Origin: Gymnopus androsaceus JB14
Lineage: Eukaryota; Basidiomycota; Agaricomycetes; Agaricales; Omphalotaceae
Direction of reading: 5' to 3'
Assembly (NCBI GenBank): GCA_009733575.1
Contig: ML769464.1
Location: 1 to 64,000 of the forward strand
DNA: 64,000 nucleotides
Shown: piece after piece, positions 37,746-50,545 of the stretch
How the letters are laid out: every line of letters starts with the position of its first letter
Numbering within the stretch: the first letter of the stretch is position 1
Notes under the pieces: generated by a model
The model's database searches: none
What the model was told of the DNA's origin: nothing
Seen by the model: the letters and a program-made list of their open reading frames with translations, nothing else
Translations under genes and position numbers: made by a program

Positions 37746-39030
37746 TTCTCGGAGCCTGATTGAATTAATGATGAGTAATTTACTTAGTTTCTTAACCATG
37801 TCGTGCAATAGACCTTCCTTCCTTCCCGACGGGCTAGGCGGGCAGCGACCGAGCGCGTGAAGGGATGAGCCCACTCAGTGAACTTGCTTCAACCACGCTC
37901 GGTAGCGCTTCCGCTTCTTGAGCGGGAAAGCCAGTAAGTGAAAATTAGTCAGTGGTTAATCAGCAAAACCTAGCCAGTCTGGCAATCTTTCATTTCATTT
38001 TTAGTAATTCGAGACACACTGGAGTTGACCAAGACTCATCCAGTACTGACGCAAATTGACCGAGCTTACTGTTGCCAGAATGCTCATCTCTACTCATCAC
38101 TCCACTCACTAGCATCATCCATGATGATAAGTAGTGTACTTGCTTGAGCTGTAGGTCCCGCGTTGAGCTATACTAGGCGTCGCGGGACCTATTCAACGTC
38201 CGCAAATTGCGAAAATCCGAGTCGGGGTCGTATTATGTGGAAAACTGCATCAGGGTGATCCGCCTAAGTGAAGCGCGTCGATATGCGTCGACAAGTTAAC
38301 AACGTCGTCGGTGGTCAGTATGCAGTTGCAGTTGAGTAAGTAGCCGGAATCGGACGTCAGCTTGAACAACGAGATACGCGGATTATTTTGGAATTTGTCA
38401 TTGTCATTCGAATTTGCAGGTCTGGGTTGATCTAATCTGAGCAGCTTGGAGTCTACGTCTTTGTCTGCTTCGACGTCTAGGAAGACAAGTTACAACCACT
38501 AATTATCTCTCACTTTGTGTCCTTCTGACGTCGGTTTTTACTTTCTGCGATGGAGGAGTAGGCAACGAACTATCACATCACGGTTCCGTTTCTTTGCCGC
38601 TGCCTCCTGTATGCGTGGGACCAGGCCCGATACCCAAGGAAAGAAACCTTTTATGGAGCGGCAGATCCAGATATGATGCTTCAAGATTTTACACATGCTG
38701 CTGAACACAGGCCGATCATTTATCTATGTTTGCCGAAACAATACGCATTGGTATTGCAGTGCCATGATAGCCCAACGACAAGTCTCCATCTATCCAGGAT
38801 CCATTTAACTTCTTTCATATGACCATTCTTTTGTCCAACACGTTGTAACTGTTTGTGGAAGAGGACCCTTTCCTACCAGGCCCATCAGACTTGTTTACTT
38901 GAAATAAGATCCTACATAATCCTTTTTACCTTCTACCACCGCGATTACATGGCTCAATCTCGTCGAACCACAAAATCCTTCCAGTGCTAGTCCAACACCA
39001 TCGTCATCTAGCGACTCTCCTACATCCTTA
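37746..39030. other. Upstream region of Zn-cluster gene 2
   Basis: No gene is recognised. A perfect 10-base inverted repeat, 'aggtcccgcg' at 38153-38162 and 'cgcgggacct' at 38181-38190, lies about 840 bases before the next start. The reading frame of the next gene stays open upstream to about 38952, so an additional 5' exon may exist there. Confidence 0.5.
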
Positions 39031-41396
39031 ATGGTTCCAGACACAACTTCTTCAAGAAGTAGCAGTGCGCGACCGTCGCCAAATCGGAACGCAGTTGATC
39101 TGCCCCGTTCCCAAGTAGCCAGTAAAGGTGGATGTTGGTGCGTTCTTCAACGAAAAACTAATGCGTGAATTATCGAGCTAACTGCCAATAGGACGTGTCG
39201 ACTTCGTCGTAAAGTGCGTATCGGCGATTATGGCCGTGCTAGAGAGTTTTCTGATTCGAATCTCTTTCCAGAAATGCGACGAACAGAGAGAAGGGGATTC
39301 ATGCCGAACTTGTATACGCCTCACGATCGATTGTCTTGGATGGGGGCCCAAGCGGCCAGAGTGGATGCGGGTAGGTTGTGTTCGTGACTGTCGGTATTGA
39401 TTGCTGACATTTGTGTGTTCAGGATAAACAGGCCGTCGAGGCCTACAAGGCTGATATTAAAGCCCAATTGACGCGTGCTGGATTGATTCGAGGGCAGCCG
39501 CGTTCGTCTTTGTTGCAAGCCCAAGCTGCTGCTGCTGCAGGATCGACAAGGACACGTCCGATGAATTCACATCGTTACTCGGCTCCTTCCTCCACCGCCA
39601 CAACCCCCAACAGCCAATCGAGCTCACCTTCTCTGGGGCTAGGTCTTGACTTCGGGTTTGGGCTAAACCCATACGTGGACCCACACCATCTACGACAAGA
39701 CAGCCTTCTACCCGGCGTCCCCGGTAAGCATTTTCTGTCTGAATGCGAAATGATGATGAGTGACTCACCTTGATACGGTAGGAGCGTCCAATTCGCACTT
39801 TCATCAATTGCCTGCAGCTTCCTTCAGCGACCCAGACCTCAACGATCTTGATCTTAATTCTTCCTACTTCCAATCACCTTTAATATCAACGGTCCCAAAC
39901 CTCAACCTGGAACCAAGCGATTATGAAATATCATCTATTGCTAGCATGCATCAGCATCAGCCCTTCGAATTCGACATACACCCACCTCCGGAAATGAACT
40001 TCCCTGTTACTGGTCAAAGTTCCTTCCATGAAGACCACGTAATGTATTATTTCCAGAACGTACGAAGCGCACATTTCCTCTTTGCAGGAAACAAGGCAGC
40101 GAATGTCATATATTCAGTAAGCCCACCGCTTGATCAGATTGAAACATTCTCTAATGTTTGATACAGTTACTTGTCCAGGAGCCGCGGGGAGCCATTACGC
40201 ACGCAGTGTGCGCCTTGGCCAGTTTACACTATATGAGAAAGAGAGTAGCAGAAGGTCTTGAAGCGCCAGACCTTAACCCACAAAATTCAACTGCAAAATA
40301 TTTTTATACCGAGGCTTACTTGCAGCTTGTGAACGCCCAACAGATTCGGGGCCACTACACTGAAAGCGATATTATTGCGGCGCTGCACCTAGTCTACTTT
40401 TCACAATTGTCGGGCGGATCGATGGATTGGATGCCTGTGCTAGGCATAGCGTTGGACTGGCTCGCGCAAATTGGTATCACAGAGGAGGAAGACCCTAAAA
40501 TGATGTTGAGCACCTTGTCCATGGCCGCCCAAATTGCTGTGAAGGGAACAATGGTAAGCAATTGTCATAGAATTATCAAGTGAAACCAACGAAGCTGAAC
40601 TTTCTTTTAGTGGATAGACATCTTTGCGAGTCTAACTTTGATGCGCCCCCCGAAATATTTAATGTTTTACAAACGCCTTCTGAGCCGTTCGACTTGTTCG
40701 CCGGCTCTCCAGATGGAGACATTGACCGGATGTCCCGACGATGCAATGCTTGCCATCGCAGAAGTTTCCGCTCTTGCGCATTGGAAAACTATGCAACGAT
40801 GCCAAAGTACTCTGAATTATCGGGAGCTTATTCGTCGAGGCGACGAAATCGAACAGCGCTTGCACCAGAACGCTGCAACTCCCGTATTCGAAAAAGATGC
40901 ACCGCTGCATCCAGATATCTTACAACCTTCCATATCGGATGTGGTCTTCCCAGACGAGGAAGTCCGGAAACAGCTAGCAAGCATTTTCCGCGCAGCTGCC
41001 TCGTTGTATCTCCACACGGTCCTCCACGACTCTAATCCGGGTAAGCATCTTTGTATCTCCTTTTCGCATCTCCGAATTGACAGATGAACTGTTCTAGGTG
41101 TATCCGATATTAGCGACTCTGTGGAAACTATTGCCCAATTAATTCACCAGTTGTTACCTTCCAATACCGACCGTGTGATTGTGTTTCCAATATGTCTAGC
41201 TGCATGTATGACGGATGACTCTATCCATCGAGACCGTCTCAAAAGAAGACTGCAGGCTCAAGACGAGAGCATAGGCAACGTGATGAAGGTCAGACTTTTG
41301 ATGGAGGCGGTCTGGCAGCGGCGTGATGTCCAAGGAGGTACGGTGGATTGGCGAGAAACGATGCAGGACCAAGGCCTGAACTTGCTCTTGCTATGA
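39031..41396 (+). CDS. Zn(II)2Cys6 transcription factor 2
   Basis: Eight exons (39031-39137, 39192-39213, 39272-39370, 39423-39723, 39782-40116, 40167-40553, 40611-41040, 41098-41396) sum to exactly 660 codons with consistent phases, so this gene shows no indel. Residues 34-65 form the zinc cluster ('GGCWTCRLRRK', 'KCDEQREGDSC', 'CIRLTIDC'), with the 22-base exon 2 carrying its basic loop. A Gln/Ala/Ser-rich segment is followed by a Fungal_trans_2-type helical region starting near 'HVMYYFQNVRSAHF' and including 'THAVCALASLHY' and 'YFTEAYLQL'-like sequence, ending 'DQGLNLLLL'. Such proteins bind CGG-containing DNA as dimers. The family is shared with the regulator at 33.7 kb. The frame is open upstream of 39031, so the true N-terminus may be longer. 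Confidence 0.9.
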
Positions 41397-44300
41397 AGGT
41401 AGATGGAATAATGACTATGACCAGTGTTCAGAGAATTATACCACGCACATATACCTGATATTCTGCTCACCTTTTGATAATGCTTAAGTTAAATGTATCG
41501 CCTACACACTACTAGTGTACTGTTACTTGTACTTTGAATATAAATGATCACGCACTCTTCTATAGTCCAGTATGAAAACAGTCTGAAAGTACTGAAGAGC
41601 GCCCGGATGAGCGCTCGAGTTGGTGCTCGAGACTTTTGTCCAGTGATTTCGGTCTTCGTCTTCAGCACCCGGCATGCAGGGGAAGCAGAATGTGGGCAAA
41701 TCCACATACAATTCAGGCTAGACGGCAGCGTGTTAATAGTTACCTCAAAGAGTTACTTACAGACGAACCTTAGTACTGAGATCGCTATGTACGCCAAGTC
41801 GCATCGATGTATTTTACCGTTGCGACCGGGAATTATTGTGTGAATTTTGCGAGAATTGAGCGCTGAATTGAGGAAAAGCGATCGGAGAGATTTGGGATGG
41901 GGAGAAGGGGTGGAAGTGGTTTTTTCAAGCTGTAGGAGGCTTTTCAAGCTTTAAAGGAAGGGAGAAGATGACGGTACGGGCGCAAAGTTTGGGCGCAAGT
42001 ATGGGCGTCCTGTTATTTTCCCGAGAGCATCGGTATATAAATAAATAGACTGATGCTGGGCGTCAGCGCTTATGTCCTTTTTATACTCACACTCTACTCT
42101 CTCCTTCACCTCTCTTTTACCTTCATCACAATCTCTACTCACACCCTCATCTTCACTTCTTTTTTTCATTTCATCTTAAAGCATTCAGACTATGGACAGT
42201 CTTCAAAATTTGCTCTCCCAGTCAAACTAACTAACCGTGTCATGGCTAAGTAATCTGAAGACGTATGTATAGACGCTGTCGAGTGCGAGGAACAGCGCCC
42301 ACCACGCGCCGGCCAAAGACTCTGCGGCGCGCTCAGTTATCGCTAGTCCTAATCTCGCAGGTGAGTATACGAGTCATAGTTCTTATCAATTAAAGGGCTG
42401 ACTTCGGCGCGCATATAAACAGACTGAATCTTTATTGCTAGTCGTTACTACGTGGATGCCTTTCTAGCTTTCCTTTCTAGTCCATCTTCCCTGCTTTGAA
42501 TGTGCTTCCAAGCTCAATCCATCGATTCTACGTGCACTTGACTATTCGGCGTATAACTATGATTCAAATCGGGCTGCTTCAGGCTCGTTGCTCATCTCTC
42601 TGAATTTGCTTCATCTTTGGCTCATGATCAAGCTTTCCCGTGAGCGTTTTATTTCCCGGGTTTCCTTCCCCTCCTCGCTGACATGCCTTTGCCATAGGTA
42701 GAATTTCTTATGGCACATAATTTGCCGGATAGGCTCACACTCTTTTCACAACTTGTCCGCAACTTCAACATCTTTCTAATTCCTCCGATACATCCACAAT
42801 AATTTCACATCTGAGGAATCAAGTGTTACGGAAATTCCTACTTGCGATGATGCCCTCAAGAAGTACTCAAGCTCTGCTAGCTTACCGGTTAGACGTGGGC
42901 GATACACTACAGCTATTCGTCGTATCCTCGGATCTCCCCTAATTTCCTGGGTTCTACCCGCTGTCTCTTCCATCTTTCCTGATTGTTGGATCGATATGCG
43001 ACTGACGATGAACATACCAAAGCGATAGGAATTCGGTAGACTTCTTGCTCCGAGTAGCTCTGCATTCTAAACACGTCGTTGAAATCGTCTTCCCGTGCTC
43101 CATGCCGCAGAATGGTCACTCCATGTCATCTTGATTCACCTTTTACCTGCCGAGTCGAAATCTATCTCAACCAGTTCAAAAACATTCAACTTTAATCAGC
43201 GTTTCAACCGCGATTGTTTCTGCGGCAAGGTTACCCTGGCCCTTTCACCTGTGTCGAGAACAACTTTTGTCGTCGGAGTGGGTATGTGTGCTTTATTCCA
43301 TCTTTTTTCGCATGAATTATGGTCTCCGAGCCCTGATTATACCACTGTTTCAAAATTTTAAAGGTCTAGCTCCCACTTTACAACACTGTCAGATCCGTCG
43401 TTTGCGGTTCTCTCGTCCACAGAATATATTGTGGTGCTTTATGTTCATCTCGTCGAATGAATGCTTTTGACTTGTTTCCTTTCTGATGTTGGCTATCTCA
43501 TGTCAGTGGTATAGAAATGTTTGTGAATGAGTTACAGGTTTGGATGGCAACGAACATCAATCCGATGTGATCACCCCACCGATATTTATTGTCTAATGAT
43601 AGGATGGTTTATCTAGTGATGAAGCACTTACTCTCGCTCGGGTCTCAGGGGGTGGCTTCTAGCTTCATGCCTATTTACCGATTCTTCAATTAACGAAGAA
43701 GTTGATGCCAAGCATTGCCCTAAAGAGAACTGCTCCAAAACTAATCGGATTGATCCAGACAATGGACGTTTCAACGTTTCCTCCTTCTATTTTTTCGTTA
43801 GTATTACTATGACATTCTGTGTACATAAATTTCCTTATTTCGTTCACGATGATAGGCAAGATCAAGGGAAGAACAGCCTTGATTTGAAGTGAATAGTTGA
43901 AAAAAGTCTCAATCGCCACATCGATGTAGTAATTGATACGTTGAACAGTTGAGTACTAGTATATCGATTTGGCACTTACTTAATTACATAGGATTCTTAA
44001 CCACTTGCTCGGTATATGCAGTACGGTTAAATTCAGAGAACTGAGATACTGGTTTCCACTGGAAATATCCGAATATCGTTTCGGTTGAAGTGGTTGCAGG
44101 CTCAAGTGTAGACATTCGCACGTCTATCGCTTGTTGGAAACATGAAAGCCTTAGCCTGTCCTAGTGAGTCGAGCATGATAGTCAGCCATCATAAGTTCAT
44201 CAGTTACATATATCGTGAGCATTGGGACAGGGAGAAAGCTGCAGGCCCGGGAGTTAGGGAGTGAGACTGATAAAATGCAGCTCGGATGGCTTCCACACAA

Positions 44301-44926
44301 CCGCCGAGAAATCGAAGGACACTAGAACAAGCTACGGTAGGACGGATTTTAGAATGGCGCAATCGGCGGAGTCGTTCGTGACAGCTAAAATCACGGCCGA
44401 GGATCAGGAGATAACGATGCCTAGAATAAAGCTCCTCAAGTTTATTCAAATCGCAGATACTTGAAAAATCAAATTTCCGTCGCAGCTGCCAGATGGGACC
44501 TTGAAGTCGACTCGATGTAGTAGACTGTAACGAGAATCGGAAACACGTGAAGGAGAGCCTTTTCGTAGCAGAATCATCCGTCAGAAAATCTCGATGCGGC
44601 TATGTATTACGTCGAGCATACTTGAATAAATGGCTCCTAGTCTTGAGTTGATCATACAGCGAGAGCTGTGATCCTATATTATGAGTCTAACTTGAGCATC
44701 TATGAAAGTCCAAGAGGTTACTGTAGGACAACTCAAGTCCAGCAGTAGTGCAGTATAGTGACGAAGGCCAAAGCGAGGAATCTCTCATCTAATCTTATCA
44801 GTGGCATTGATGACGCACGTGCTTGTGTATCTCCAATTCCGCCTTTTCCTGCAACGAATTTCAACAATTCACATAGTTAGTCTCCGTTGGCTGGAACGTT
44901 CGGTTTTCTCCTTCTTTTGAACGACA
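41397..44926. other. Gene-poor region, 3.5 kb
   Basis: No gene is recognised. A TATA-like 'ggtatataaataaat' near 42031 is followed by a CT-rich tract (42080-42180) and a 12-codon open frame at 42192, an arrangement like a fungal promoter, but nothing coherent follows. Short open frames at 43095-43470 and 43686-43919 have no supporting features. The last ~60 bases precede the Vtc4 start. Confidence 0.4.
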
Positions 44927-47900
44927 ATGAAGTTTGGCCGAAAGATTAGTGTGAGTCTTCTTGCCTTGCTGTTCGGAGAAAGCTTTACAGCGCTGATATA
45001 CCTGATATACTTTGCATCTGTAGACGGATCTGTACAATGAATGGCGCCCATTTTATCTAGACTACAACTTGCTCAAACGGGAACTCAAGGTCCGTACAAG
45101 TCTTTCCATGTTTTTTTTTTCTCTTTCTCAGGTTCTTGTCTCTCTTAGGACCGCACAACATCCCATGCATGGAATGACACCGACGAGCGCGAGTTCACTG
45201 CTCAGCTTGAGGCGGAGTTGAATAAGATTCATAATTTCCAGAGAACTAAGTGCGTTGGTACTGCTATTACTATATGCTAAACCTTTGCTGATCATCTTAT
45301 TCTCTGTTGTCGTCTTCTATTCTTTCACTTCGTCTATTCCTCTCTTCTAGACTTCGGAACTCTCTCGACGTATTGCCGATGCAGAACGCGATGTAAAACG
45401 GCTCGTCTCCAGTTATGAAGCGGAACACGCAGAACAAGCACAACTCGACCAATCTCTGCACGCACGTTCTTCACATTCAGAACATGACCCGGAATCCCAA
45501 CAGCGCGAGCCTAATCATGCTTTGGACGAAGGCTCTGATGATGATGATGATGATGGCGATGATGATGATGACGACGATGAGTCCTTCGACGCCTTAGAGG
45601 ACCGGTTCCATTCTTTGGAGGAGGAGGTGGCGAATTTAGTAGCTGACGTGCATGATTTAGCGCTGTATACAAAATTGAATATTACTGGATTTATGAAAAT
45701 ATTAAAGGTCAGTTATCATTCCATTGTAATTTATTGTTTTAAAAGATTGACAATGCTTTGCAGAAACATGATGTACGCGCTATAGATTCACAGCTACCTT
45801 ACCATCTTCTAACTTCTTAAAGAAACAAACTTCGTACATTCTCAAACCCACCTTCATCCCTGAATATTTGGAAAAGCGACCATTCTACAAGTATAACTGG
45901 GACGCCCTAATCGTCAAGTTGTCCAAGCTTTACGACCTTGTTCGTACCCGCGGCCACCCTGTACAGGGTGATTCGAGTGCGGGCGGGAGTCAAAGTGCAT
46001 TTGTTAGACAGACTACAAAATATTGGGTGTGTAGGCTTCGCTTCGAGGAAAGCACTTGCCTTCTGATGGCTTCGAATAGGTCCATCCAGATAACCTCGTC
46101 ACCCTCAAGTTGGCGATTCTAAGGAATTTACCGGTGCTGGGTTAGTCCTCCCACCTCCGCTTTCGCTTCTAGTTCTTCAACTGATATCACACCAGTCTTC
46201 AACCCAGATAAAGAGTTTGAGCAAAAAGATGCTGGTTCGTCTTGTCTGTGGTTGAATACACGTTTCGCTCACGATTTCTTATAGCTATCACATCAATTTA
46301 TTTTGACAACGAAGACCTCGAACTCTACCTTGGTCGTCTGGAAAAAACCGAAGGCGCTGAAGCTATTCGATTAAGGTGGTATGGTGATACTGATGTTAAA
46401 ACTGTAAGCGGGCAGCCTCAAAGTTACACGGACCTCAACTCATTTCCCTTCTCTATTCTTCTCATCTTCTACAGATCTTCGTCGAACGCAAAACCCATCG
46501 TGAAGACTGGACCGGCGAAAAATCCGTCAAAGCTAGGTTCCCACTAAAAGAACACCTTGTCAACGCTTTCTTAAAAGGCGAATATACCGTCGACGAGGAC
46601 TTCCAGCAATTAGTTAAGAAGGGGAAGAAAACCCAACAAGAGGTGGATAGTATGATTCAGCTGGCGAATGAAGTCCAGTATGCAGTTTTAACGAAAAAGC
46701 TGGAGCCTGGTGAGTCAATACGGATCCGTGCACTTGCTATGATGTGTTGAAACTGAGTTCCTTCTTCAGTAATGCGTACGTTCTACAACCGAACTGCGTT
46801 CCAGCTTCCTGGCGATGCTCGAGTGAGGATTTCACTCGACACCGAGCTCACGATGGTCCGAGAGGATAATTGGGATGGGAAGACACGGTCAGGCAATAAC
46901 TGGCGACGGACGGATATCGGTATCGATTGGCCGTTTGAGCAACTTCCACCTGATGATAAAGAGTTGTTCAAGTGAGTGATCGATTTCCTGCTAATGGATT
47001 TATCTCTGATGACTATCGTTCTTTCTCTAGGTACGGTGTCCTTGAAGTGAAATTGCAAACGCAGCTAGGGCAGGAACCACCGCAGTGGGTTACAGATCTC
47101 GTTCAATCACATTTAGTGGAGGCTGTTCCAAAGTTCAGGTAAGTAGTGGCATCAACATTTGGTTCCAATGAATTCGCCTGATCAAAGTCTACGCTACTAT
47201 CTTCATTCACAGCAAGTTTATTCATGGCTGCTCAACTCTGCTTCCCAATCGTGTGGATCTGGTACCATTTTGGCTTCCGCAGAGTAAGTTTGATCGTTTC
47301 TCTGTGGATTCTTGGTTATATGAACGTATACTTCCTCATAGTGGATACTGACATCCTCAAACCCGATGTCGGGTACCTCACTGTCATCGAACGTCCCGGA
47401 CACTCCTCCAAAGGTTCCTCCGACCAGGGATCCTCCGTCCGATGGTCGTCCGGATCTGGCTCGCGAGACCTCTCTCCCGATCAAGAAAAATATACGGAAC
47501 CCGTTTCCGAAGACGAGGACGATGATGATATGCTCCGAGCTCCTGCACGGGATGAAGATAAGCGCACTGGCCTGACAGAAACGCAGGTTGCAGAGGCGGT
47601 CGCGTATCGAGAACAAATGCTTAGGGAAAGGAGAAAGACGGATGTTGCGGAAGGGAAGAAGCCCAGTTCCAACGGAAAAAGTCGGCCCGACAAGGGAGAT
47701 GAGGCTGCAACAGAAGATGCAGAGGAGGATGCTGATGAGGCGACGCCGTTCCTGGCAAAATCCAAAGATCGTAACGTCAACAAATCCTCAAATAAGAAAG
47801 CCCGCACTGTCTCGATCAATCCTTTAGTGCCCTCTTCGGCCTTTGATGAAACGCTGAGGAATCAACTTCAGGACAAGAAGAATGACTTGGAGCAACCTGT

Positions 47901-48418
47901 TTCTCCTTCAGGCATGTCCGGCGATGACGAGGAAGACGAAGAAACGAGACAGGCTCTAGGTGACGATCGTGTGCTGTCTCGGGATTGGCATGCCCCCGCA
48001 GGGAAACATATATCTATTCCAGTGCGGATCGAGCCGAAAGTGTACTTTGCGGCTGAAAGAACGTTTTTGGTGCGTTTTTTTGTTGTTTCGTCGCGAACTC
48101 CTTGGTGCTGACTTGGAGAATTAGAAATGGATGAATACTGCAGTGTTCATTGGTACAATCGCTACTACCCTCCTCAACTTCACCTCACCCGAGGACTCGC
48201 GTGGGCTCATCAGTGCTGCGTTGTTTACCTTCTGCGCTTTGGTCGCTATAGCGTATTCGGCTGGAATATTTGTTTATCGATCTTTCATGCTGAGAGCAAG
48301 AAGGGCGGAGGGACTTTATTATGACAAGTATGGGCCGACGATACTTTGTGTTACGCTGGCTGCTGCGATGGCGGTGAATATAGGGCTGAGGGTAGAGGAG
48401 ATGATAGCGGAGGAGTGA
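44927..48418 (+). CDS. VTC4: Vacuolar transporter chaperone Vtc4-type polyphosphate polymerase
   Basis: Fifteen exons give about 872 residues. The N-terminus is an SPX domain ('MKFGRKIS', '[12 protein letters not shown]', '[12 protein letters not shown]', '[15 protein letters not shown]'), interrupted by a long poly-Asp run, which senses inositol pyrophosphates and phosphate state. The tunnel-shaped catalytic domain follows, with the basic residues expected of an active polymerase: 'RLRWYG', '[11 protein letters not shown]', 'FYNRTAFQ', '[12 protein letters not shown]', 'LEVKLQ' and 'FSKFIHG'. These support Vtc4 over the accessory Vtc2/3. An acidic, charged linker leads to three C-terminal membrane segments (48131-48418). 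The complex makes polyphosphate from ATP and passes it into the vacuole. Exon 5 (45764-45772) is nine bases long. One base is apparently missing at the exon 3 donor (45250). All other phases fit. Confidence 0.94.
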
Positions 48419-48479
48419 GCACATTGTTACTATGTAAAGTAGCGTTGTTCATGCATTTATTTGCGCACAATTAATCTAA

Positions 48480-48893
48480 CTTGTTCACGGAAACGAGAAC
48501 GGAAAACTAGCTTTGACCATGATCGAGAATTCTTCAGTAGTGGATGGCATCTTGTTTCGCTAGGCCTTATCTTTCCAAGTACAAGCGGGGCGCAGAAAGA
48601 TGAGAAGTTGTATAACAATGGAATGATAATGGTGTAGTATGACATACATACAGCAGATTTACAATGACTGGGAGTCTGAATGGGAGTCTGAATGGACATC
48701 GTACTGAAACTGGACATTTCGCCTAATTCCGTCTCGTCCGTACTGAAGCCATCTCACAGATGTTTCTACAACGCTGCAGCTCATATTTAAACGCCACACC
48801 GCTTGCTTCATGATACGATAAGTACATGGGGCGATGGGTGATCAGATCAAAGCGCCCAAACTGTTCCTTGCTTGCGACCATCACGACCAAACG
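48480..48893 (+). promoter_or_regulatory. Copied promoter of F-box copy D
   Basis: This sequence matches, in reverse, the DNA before F-box copy B (7016-7650): both carry 'aactagctttg..catgatcgagaatt'-like sequence at the far end and 'cgaccaaacgatggcagtgg' at the start codon. It shows that the duplicated unit spans at least 600 bases upstream of the gene. Function as a promoter is inferred. Confidence 0.55.
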
Positions 48894-49320
48894 ATGGCAG
48901 TGGAATCACTGCCCAACGAACTCATAGAATGTATCCTCGACAACCTCTTCTCCGATATAATGCTCTCTCCAAATGTTCTCTTGTAGAAAAGGCTTGGGGT
49001 TTCCTCTTTCAGCGTCGCATGTTCGAAAAGAAACCGCACCTAGCATCTTGTGTCCGGATTCTGGAACTCCAGGGGGTTCAGCACAACATGGCCGGAAAAG
49101 GACGGCCTCTATGCTCGGACTGCTGCAGAAGTTATCCAAAGTAGACACGATAGAAGTCAACGACGTCTACTAGGAAAGAATGTCTCCTTTACTCAGAGCA
49201 GCACTGTCTGACGCGTTCGAATCTCCCTTCCTGACTCGAATCTCCATTACTAGGTGCTCCTTCTCTATTAAGCTACGCAACGTCCTTGAAGGCGAATTTA
49301 AACACAAGTTAAGCGGCATT
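48894..49320 (+). pseudogene. F-box protein pseudogene (copy D)
   Basis: The start at 48894 reads 'MAVESLPNELIECILDNL', nearly identical to copy B, then the frame shifts near 48960 and the family sequence continues with 'SLVEKAW' and 'QRRMF'. A TAG near 49171 stands where copy B has the Trp codon in 'GVDWKRL', a true nonsense change, and the homology ends near 49320, before the middle segment is complete. Only the first third of the family gene is present. It is oriented opposite to copies A and B. Confidence 0.75.
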
Positions 49321-49429
49321 TACTATTCCTAATAACCTTCACCACATTCGGATTGAATACTCTATAGTCACACCAGATATTTTTGGCGCGTTTATGGTCA
49401 GATCCCCGCAGTACTGGAATGTTTTTTGG

Positions 49430-49853
49430 ATAAGATCAGGCCCCCAGAAGCTCCTGCAGAACCTTGCCCGAAATAGCGTCATTTTGGGTCAGATTTCAGC
49501 AAAATCCTTGTCTTATTATAGCGTCATTTAGTGCCCAAAACCTGAATCCTTGTCCGCCATAGCGTCATTTGAGCTGGCGCACCAGCGCCGAGCCGAAATT
49601 TTGTACCCTTTTGGATCAATTCTGGATGGTAACGTTCCTTGGAGGTGTCTGGAGAAGCATGAATCAGGAATTCTAATACGTATAAGGCAATATTTTTGGA
49701 TTTTCTGAGATTTTCGGCGCTCGTCGCGCGATTTTTGGAAATTCACGTGACAATCCTTGTCCGAAATAGCGTCAATTAGGCCGAGATCATAGCGTCATTT
49801 AGGGCGTCAGGCCGGGCAAGGTTCAGTAGGAGCTTCTGGGGGCCTATAAGATC
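49430..49853. mobile_element. Non-autonomous MITE with 8-base target duplication (hAT-like)
   Basis: The element spans 49438-49845 (408 bases). Its ends form terminal inverted repeats beginning 'AGGCCCCCAGAAGCTCCT'; 31 of the first 33 positions match. It is flanked on both sides by the perfect direct repeat 'ataagatc' (49430-49437 and 49846-49853), an 8-base target duplication as made by hAT transposases. The interior has no open frame of note but repeats the motif 'atagcgtcattt' several times. It must have been mobilised by a transposase encoded elsewhere. The well-preserved ends suggest a fairly recent insertion. Confidence 0.88.
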
Positions 49854-50545
49854 TAATAAATATTCCACGTGATTAAATTCGTCTTGATAACTTGTGAGTA
49901 CCGGCAATGCCTGCAAAATCGGTGTCAGTTTGTACATATTTGTTTTATGCCGTAAATTCGCGCATTGAAGGCACAGTACCTTCAACATTGATTCCATTGT
50001 TCATACACCTCATTTGAAGTTCAAAAGTTACATTTAAGGAACGATTAGGCTATCTATACATTATCCATGAGAAAAAACACGAAACAGTCATAAAATCCAG
50101 TGGTTTCATCCTTGTTTTGCCCAATATTTTGATTAAGCGCTCAATCCTGAAGCCTGATCTCACTGAAAAATTGTTTGTGTCCTGCAGCTCTCAAATCTCC
50201 ACCAATTCTCTTCGGGTAAAGTGCATCCTGATGAGCTCAATATTTTATTTGAAGTCTTGGAAACAGATTTTTTATAAGTTGTCCCGTTGTCTTTTGCTGG
50301 CAGGATCTTCAGTTACATGAAATTTGAAAAGAGAGATTTAAAAAATCTGCTTCCAACACTTCAAGTAAGACTACTTTCTGAGTATATCCCGCAAAAAAAA
50401 TTATATACTTGAGTGTGTGTTTGAGCCTGTACGAGCCCAACTATCCATGAGCGTGCCAATTGCCTAATTCGTAGATCAAACAAACAAGACCAAAGTCCGC
50501 CGAAATTGGAGGCATTGCCGGTACTCATAACTTGTTTCAATCATC
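49854..50545. other. Intergenic, AT-rich
   Basis: Lies between the MITE and the kinase-like gene. I see no coherent gene or repeat; one short open frame at 50117-50320 has no supporting feature. Confidence 0.4.

Noticed and set aside
42031..42253. Small gene after a TATA-like box and CT-rich tract
   Set aside because: Only a 12-codon frame follows, with no consistent continuation by splicing; kept as a note in the intergenic entry.
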